Source of the DNA: Dactylorhiza incarnata
Lineage: Eukaryota; Streptophyta; Magnoliopsida; Asparagales; Orchidaceae
DNA: 64,000 nt
Assembly: GCA_033032865.1 (NCBI GenBank)
Contig: JAWHQI010000148.1
Coordinates: 5,289,501 to 5,353,500, forward strand
Direction: 5' to 3'
Position 1 is the stretch's first letter. Each line of letters opens with the position of its first letter. The position numbers and the translations under genes are program-made. Of the stretch, positions 59,943 through 64,000 are shown in pieces. The notes under the pieces are model-generated. The model worked only from the letters and a program-made list of their open reading frames with translations. It ran no database searches and had not been told where the DNA came from.

Positions 59943-61067
59943 AAATGTTGAAGTGGAAGTTAGAGGAAGTTGGCGGTCTAGAAGGTGGTCGGGCGGTCTG
60001 GTGTGACCGCACGACCTGGCGGTCTTCATCTGCAGTCTGACTGTTGCTGTCTGGCCGGTCTCCTGGTGATCCGGCGTGACTGCTACTTCTTTCTTCTTGG
60101 TTGGTGAGGTAAGGCCGCGCGGTCTGGTCTATGACCACGTGGCGGGCTGTCTACCTCAGGCTGTGCCGGTCTGGTGTGACTGCACAGGTTCTCCAGGTTC
60201 CTGGTTGTCTTCGCTGGCTAAGGTATCTTAGTCGAGCGGTCTCTGTTCGCGGTCTCAGGAGGAGGCTGGCAGGCGAACAGGTTGTGTTCGATGTGATGTT
60301 GGCGAACAAGTTGTGTTCGCGGTCTCGTTGGCGAACATTGGTGGTGGGCGGCTTCATTGTGGGAGTGGCGATCTCCCGCGGTCTGTTGTTGAAGCTGGCG
60401 ATCTCACCCAAGCAGTATGATCTGTTGCTGATCGCGCGGGTTGACCAGTTCTGGTCGCGCGATCTGGAGGGTGGTGATCCTATCTCATAGGGTGGTGACT
60501 GGATCAGGTCTCACGCCTATAAATAGGATCCACTGTAGCAACATTAGAATCGCACCAAGTGTAAGCTGAGCTCGCGTCTCATTCTTGCGGTCTCAATTCT
60601 TGTGACCGGTCGGTCTTGCTGATTGAATTTTCCTTGTGCAGCTTCTGTGGATTGTGCGGGCAGCAGTGATCACCTCTTCTTCTGAAAGTGTTCGGGCGGT
60701 CTCGCGGCTTGTAGTGTGGGTTGCTGGAGTTCAGGAGAATCAGTGAAGTTTGGAAGGAGGTCGCGGAAGCTCAGCGGTCAGGAGTGTTGATCGATGACCG
60801 GCAGGGTTTGCGGTCAGGCAGCCTTCAGAGATCACCAAGCAGACCGCGCGGTCTGCGGTCTCAGTTATCTTTCTTTTCAGCATTGTATTTTTCCCTTTGG
60901 TTTGTGTACTGGGGAAATCATGTCTCGCCATGTATACCTCTCTCTGTAATGAAGATTGTTGTTATCAATAAAGACTTTATTTCCTTCATGTGCTTCTGGT
61001 TGTTTGGCTTGTGAACTCTAAATTGTATGATTCCTGCTAACTCCATAAAGATTCAGAACATTTCACA
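59938..61067 (+). repeat. C4 3' LTR (1130 bp)
   Basis: Same ends as the 5' LTR. TATA box at 60518-60525, AATAAA at 60967-60972. Palindrome AGACCGCGCGGTCT near 60841. Followed by GTCGT and F protease leader. Confidence 0.92.
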
Positions 61068-61306
61068 GTCGTTGCCTCATCTTCTGCTCCGATTCAAGGA
61101 ATGGTCACTTTTGGGCAAGAAGATCTTTCTCCCACCGCCAACCCTTTCAACGATGCAGTCGTTATAAAAGTGGTCATTTAAAATTATACACTGGGAAATA
61201 TTTTGATTGATACCGGGAGCTCAGTGAATCTTCTCTTCAAACCAGCTTTTGAGGCCCTGAAGACCGGGAAGACTCTTATTTCCACCGAAGGTCCGCTCTA
61301 TGGTTT
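61068..61306 (+). pseudogene. F protease start, truncated by B2
   Basis: After a leader peptide (GMVTFGQEDLSPTANPFNDA) that resembles the Gag-Pol junction of Tat elements, a frame break near 61180 leads to ILIDTGSSVNLLFKPAFEAL, a retropepsin with the DTGSS active site (near 61208). It processes the polyprotein in active relatives. Cut after PLYGF at 61306 by the B2 LTR. Confidence 0.82.
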
Positions 61307-63010
61307 TGATGCGCAAATCCTGCACACCGCTATAGGCGGTAGCTCGATTGCGACACGAAACGGCAGTGCACCGATCGTTCATGTAATATAAAACTAGGAG
61401 TAATCCCCGAGTATCGAATCTCTTGAAGAACACAGTAAGGTGGAGTTAAATGTCGAGGAAGGACTTGAGATCGAAGTCCTTTAGGTCGAATGGATTGCGG
61501 GAGAGTTGGGTTGGCTTTTGGAAAATAAAATAAAAGCTATCAACTACTCCTATGCAATGCCGCTATGCAATGCTTCACTTGGCGGAATGGATACTAGGCA
61601 GGCCTTGAGCGCGCTGCGTCGCAAGGGCGGATGGACGAGTAGGCTAACGGAATCGAACTATGCAGGCCTTGAGCGCACTGCTTCGTTAGGCGAATGGAAT
61701 ACGGGCCGCGATGCCACGCTTCGGTAAGCGGATGGGCGAGTGGGCTAGCGGAATGAGGGTCGCAAGCACCTCTTCGATAAGCACGCCACTAGCAATTGCT
61801 AGTGCGGCACCGGACACGGTGGTGGGATGGAAAATGGATGGTAGCGCTCCTCATACACACATAAACCACAAAAGTATTTCACACAAATGAAATATATAAA
61901 TATAGTGATAAGTTTAAGTGCTCTTCATCAAAATACACAAGATCTAGCTATTACAACAATCAATAAAAGAAGAATAAGGCAAGAAATCGACCGAATCCGA
62001 AGGCTCATTGTAGATTCACGGTTGGAATCGCCGGGTTGTCAATCCGCGTCCAAGCTCGGTCCGCAACTACGTCCGGGGTAGAGAGAGCTGTCACGACTCT
62101 CCAATGGACCCGTCTTCTTCGTGTCACGATCCGGTAGAGGTTGCAAACTTCCTCTTGCTCGATGGAGATGGCGGCTAGATCTCTCTTTGAAGCTCTTGGA
62201 TGAAGGAGGAGGCCGAGAGGACACTCCGGCTCAAGATCGGCGTGAAGAACAAGCCCGGAGCCCCTCTAGATGGTGGGCGGCGATAAAGGGGCGAAGTCGG
62301 ACGAACTGTAGCAGAAAAACGGCGGAATACGGCGGGGGTCCAACCTAAATCGCGAGCAGCGGATTTTATAGGCGCTGGAATTAAACAGTGCGCACGGTCA
62401 GTGGCGCACGACCAGTGGTCGTGCGCACTAGAATCCTGTGATCGTGCGCTCTGCCTGGACGGAACCTGCAAAGACAGAAATTATAAAATAAAATGTTCGC
62501 ACGACCAGTGGCGCACGACCGGTGGTCGTGCGCACTATCGTCGGTGGTCGTGCGCAATACAGCAAACAGAACTCAGAATTTTAATGATAAGTGCGCACGA
62601 GCAGTGGCGCACGACCGGTGGTCGTGCGCACTAGCATCGATGGTCGTGCGCACTGCTCCAAACAGAACTCATGAAAAAGGCATTAAGTGCGCACGATCAG
62701 TGGCGCACGACCAGTGGTCGTGCGCAGTAGAACCAGTGATCGTGCGCAGTGTTCCTGTGCAAAATTGCACCGGGAACACCTGCACGACTACTGTTCCAGC
62801 GTACAACACTAATCTAGCCACTGAAAGTGGCACCTAACGGAGCATGAAAACTACTAATGAAGAAAAGCATGAAATCACACCAAAATGGGCCTAGAGGTGC
62901 ACCTAGCATGGAATATCAAATATAAGCTAAAACAAGGCTAAAGTGCAGTGGAATGACTAGATAAACGGCCCAGATGAGTCCATATATGTGTATATAATCG
63001 GGACTCATCA
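61307..63010 (-). repeat. B2 left (3') LTR (1704 bp)
   Basis: TGATGCGCAAATC...GGACTCATCA. Clearly homologous to the B1 LTR in the first 1.1 kb and in the last 200 bp, but the middle repeat array is replaced by a different palindromic array (62395-62760). A minus-strand TATA-like box lies near 62365-62372. Confidence 0.9.
62390..62765. repeat. B2 LTR array: four 23-bp palindromes at about 96-107 bp spacing
   Basis: Arms GCGCACGACC and GGTCGTGCGC with a 3-bp centre at 62404-62426, 62511-62533, 62607-62629 and 62703-62725. Between them are half-sites (GTGCGCACGA-CAGTG, ATCGTGCGC). The repeat unit is about 96 bp for the last three. Confidence 0.9.
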
Positions 63011-64000
63011 CACCCCCAGACTTACCTGTTTGCGCGTCCCGAGCAAACAAATTCTAAGCGAACGGGGAAAGAAAAGTAGATGGCTTAAAACTACAATATA
63101 GAGTACCATGCGAAGTCGCATACTCACGTGCATAAGAAGAATAGTAGAGAAGATTTCTGATTATATAAACAGTCTATATATTTCTAAAAGAGTAAAAGCA
63201 TATTACAACTACTCAAAATGGTGAAAAGCGGTGAATCGTTCGGTCATGCATAAGGAGAAAGTAAACTAAACGCTGAGATGAGCATTGCTCAAGATTGGGA
63301 TGCCGGACAAACTCCACCGAAATCCATCGGTGTCGGTGACCATAGGCTTGCCCGGTCACATTCTCTCCACGACACTAGATTGGTTCATAGCGTGAGTCGG
63401 TAGGACTTTAGGTTAGAGATGGGGCTTGGGTTACGGAGAGGTAAACGATGATAAACAAAATGACTTAAACACATAACCCAAATGAGCTTTAAAAATAACT
63501 ACCTGCGCACCAAAATCGAATGCAAGTGCACCACACCCCCAGACTTGAACTTTTGCAACATAGGTGTGTGCACCGCCTACTCCCAATACATAATTTTTCT
63601 ACATGATTTTTCAATAAACTCATTTTTCTTTCTTCTCTTTTTTTTTTCATTTTTCTTTCTATCTTTCTTTTTCTTGTCTTTTTTTTTCAGCAAAATTTTC
63701 AAATAAGCACATCCACAGATTCACATAATAGACACCACAATCAACATCCGCCAAAATGTAAATGAAACTACAACTAAAGCTCAGATTTGGGTGTGTGACT
63801 AGGCTAGGCTTTTAGGCTTTGGTGAGATAAATGTGGAGCTGAATTAAGAAAAGGGTAGGCACAAAAGGGGCTAGCAAGGGTAGACGATAGGCATGAAATA
63901 AAAAGTTCAACCGAGCCAAAATAATGGCCTACGTCATTCTCACGCACTAGAACTATCCTATGTCAATGCTTCAAGAATCGCTTGGGGCAAGTTCTAGCCA
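63011..64000 (-). other. B2 polypurine tract and 3' internal region
   Basis: Begins with the GTCTGGGGGTG polypurine tract (minus strand, 63011-63021). The rest is co-linear with B1 1943-2920, including the pyrimidine-rich tract (63628-63690). No gene; open frames are chance. Confidence 0.78.

Larger units (their letters stand above)
54657..61067 (+). mobile_element. C4: complete Ty1/copia element of family C (6411 bp), plus sense
   Basis: 5' LTR 54657-55787, primer site at 55788, polyprotein 55876-59942, polypurine tract 59926-59937, 3' LTR 59938-61067. Flanking 5-mers are GTCAT (54652-54656) and GTCGT (61068-61072), a target duplication with one substitution. F coding continues in register of meaning from Gag into the protease leader across the insertion. 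LTRs differ clearly more than those of C3, so it is older. Confidence 0.93.
52230..61306 (+). mobile_element. F: Tat-like Ty3/gypsy element, plus sense, interrupted by C4 and B2
   Basis: Leader/LTR-like 52230-53086, Gag 53087-54656, then C4 (54657-61067), then the start of protease 61068-61306, where B2 begins. Gag with a Retrotrans_gag-type domain and a C-terminal YCEHHREKGHLTENC knuckle, followed by a DTGSS protease, is the arrangement of Tat-lineage elements. RT and integrase would lie beyond B2, outside the window. Confidence 0.8.
61307..64000 (-). mobile_element. B2: Athila-like non-autonomous element, left part, minus sense
   Basis: Complete 3' LTR 61307-63010 followed by a polypurine tract and about 1 kb of 3' internal region matching 1932-2920 of B1. 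The rest runs out of the window. It inserted in the F protease; the left flank 61302-61306 is GGTTT, to be matched outside the window. Confidence 0.87.

Noticed and set aside
62390..62765. Regularly spaced palindromic repeats resembling a CRISPR array
   Set aside because: The array lies inside a plant LTR, the repeat plus spacer is about 96 bp with similar spacers, and no cas gene is near. It is an LTR sub-repeat.

Overview
This window is a block of nested LTR retrotransposons from a plant nuclear genome. The polyprotein families (Ty1/copia SIRE-like and one other copia family; Ty3/gypsy Athila-like, Tekay/Del-like and Tat-like), the tRNA-iMet and tRNA-Asp primer sites and the 5-bp target duplications all point to a seed plant, probably an angiosperm with a large repeat-rich genome; the species cannot be named. 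I found no host protein gene, tRNA, rRNA, CRISPR array or bacterial feature. Nearly every base can be assigned to an element. Labels used below: A1/A2 and B1/B2 = gypsy (Athila-like), C1-C4 = one copia family, D and G = SIRE-like copia, Ds = solo LTR related to D, E = Tekay/Del-like gypsy, F = Tat-like gypsy.

Left and centre (1-40657) form one nest: G (35153-40657) was hit by E (right end 35152). E's 5' LTR was hit by A2 (18598-24549, TSD ATATG) and by D (right end 17465). D was hit by C1 (right end 13315), C1 by B1 (right end 8119), and B1 by A1 (right end 1168) and by solo LTR Ds (6758-8109, TSD GGACT). The left halves of G, E, D, C1, B1 and A1 lie outside the window. The chain G>E>D>C1>B1>A1 is six levels deep.

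Right part (40658-64000): the 5' LTR of G is cut by an abnormal junction with C2, which has lost its own 3' end. C2 is split by its near-intact sibling C3 (44277-50808, TSD CCAAC). C2's 5' LTR abuts F. F carries gag and protease, is split by C4 (54657-61067), and is then interrupted in its protease by B2 (61307 to the window end).

No element is fully functional. C3 is the youngest looking: its LTRs are both 1180 bp with roughly 20 differences by hand count, and one polyprotein frame is broken only by two TGA codons. Other copies have lost catalytic residues (protease DSG, integrase D or E, RT YVDD), and several of the changes look like CpG-to-TpG decay.

The most interesting signal is regulatory. 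Each LTR family carries a many-times-repeated short inverted repeat of its own, usually CpG-containing. In D the same word is also arrayed inside the gag-protease coding region. A gypsy element (F) shares the GACCGC/GCGGTCT vocabulary of the copia C LTRs. A block of about 90 bp is shared between the E LTR and the 3' region of A2.
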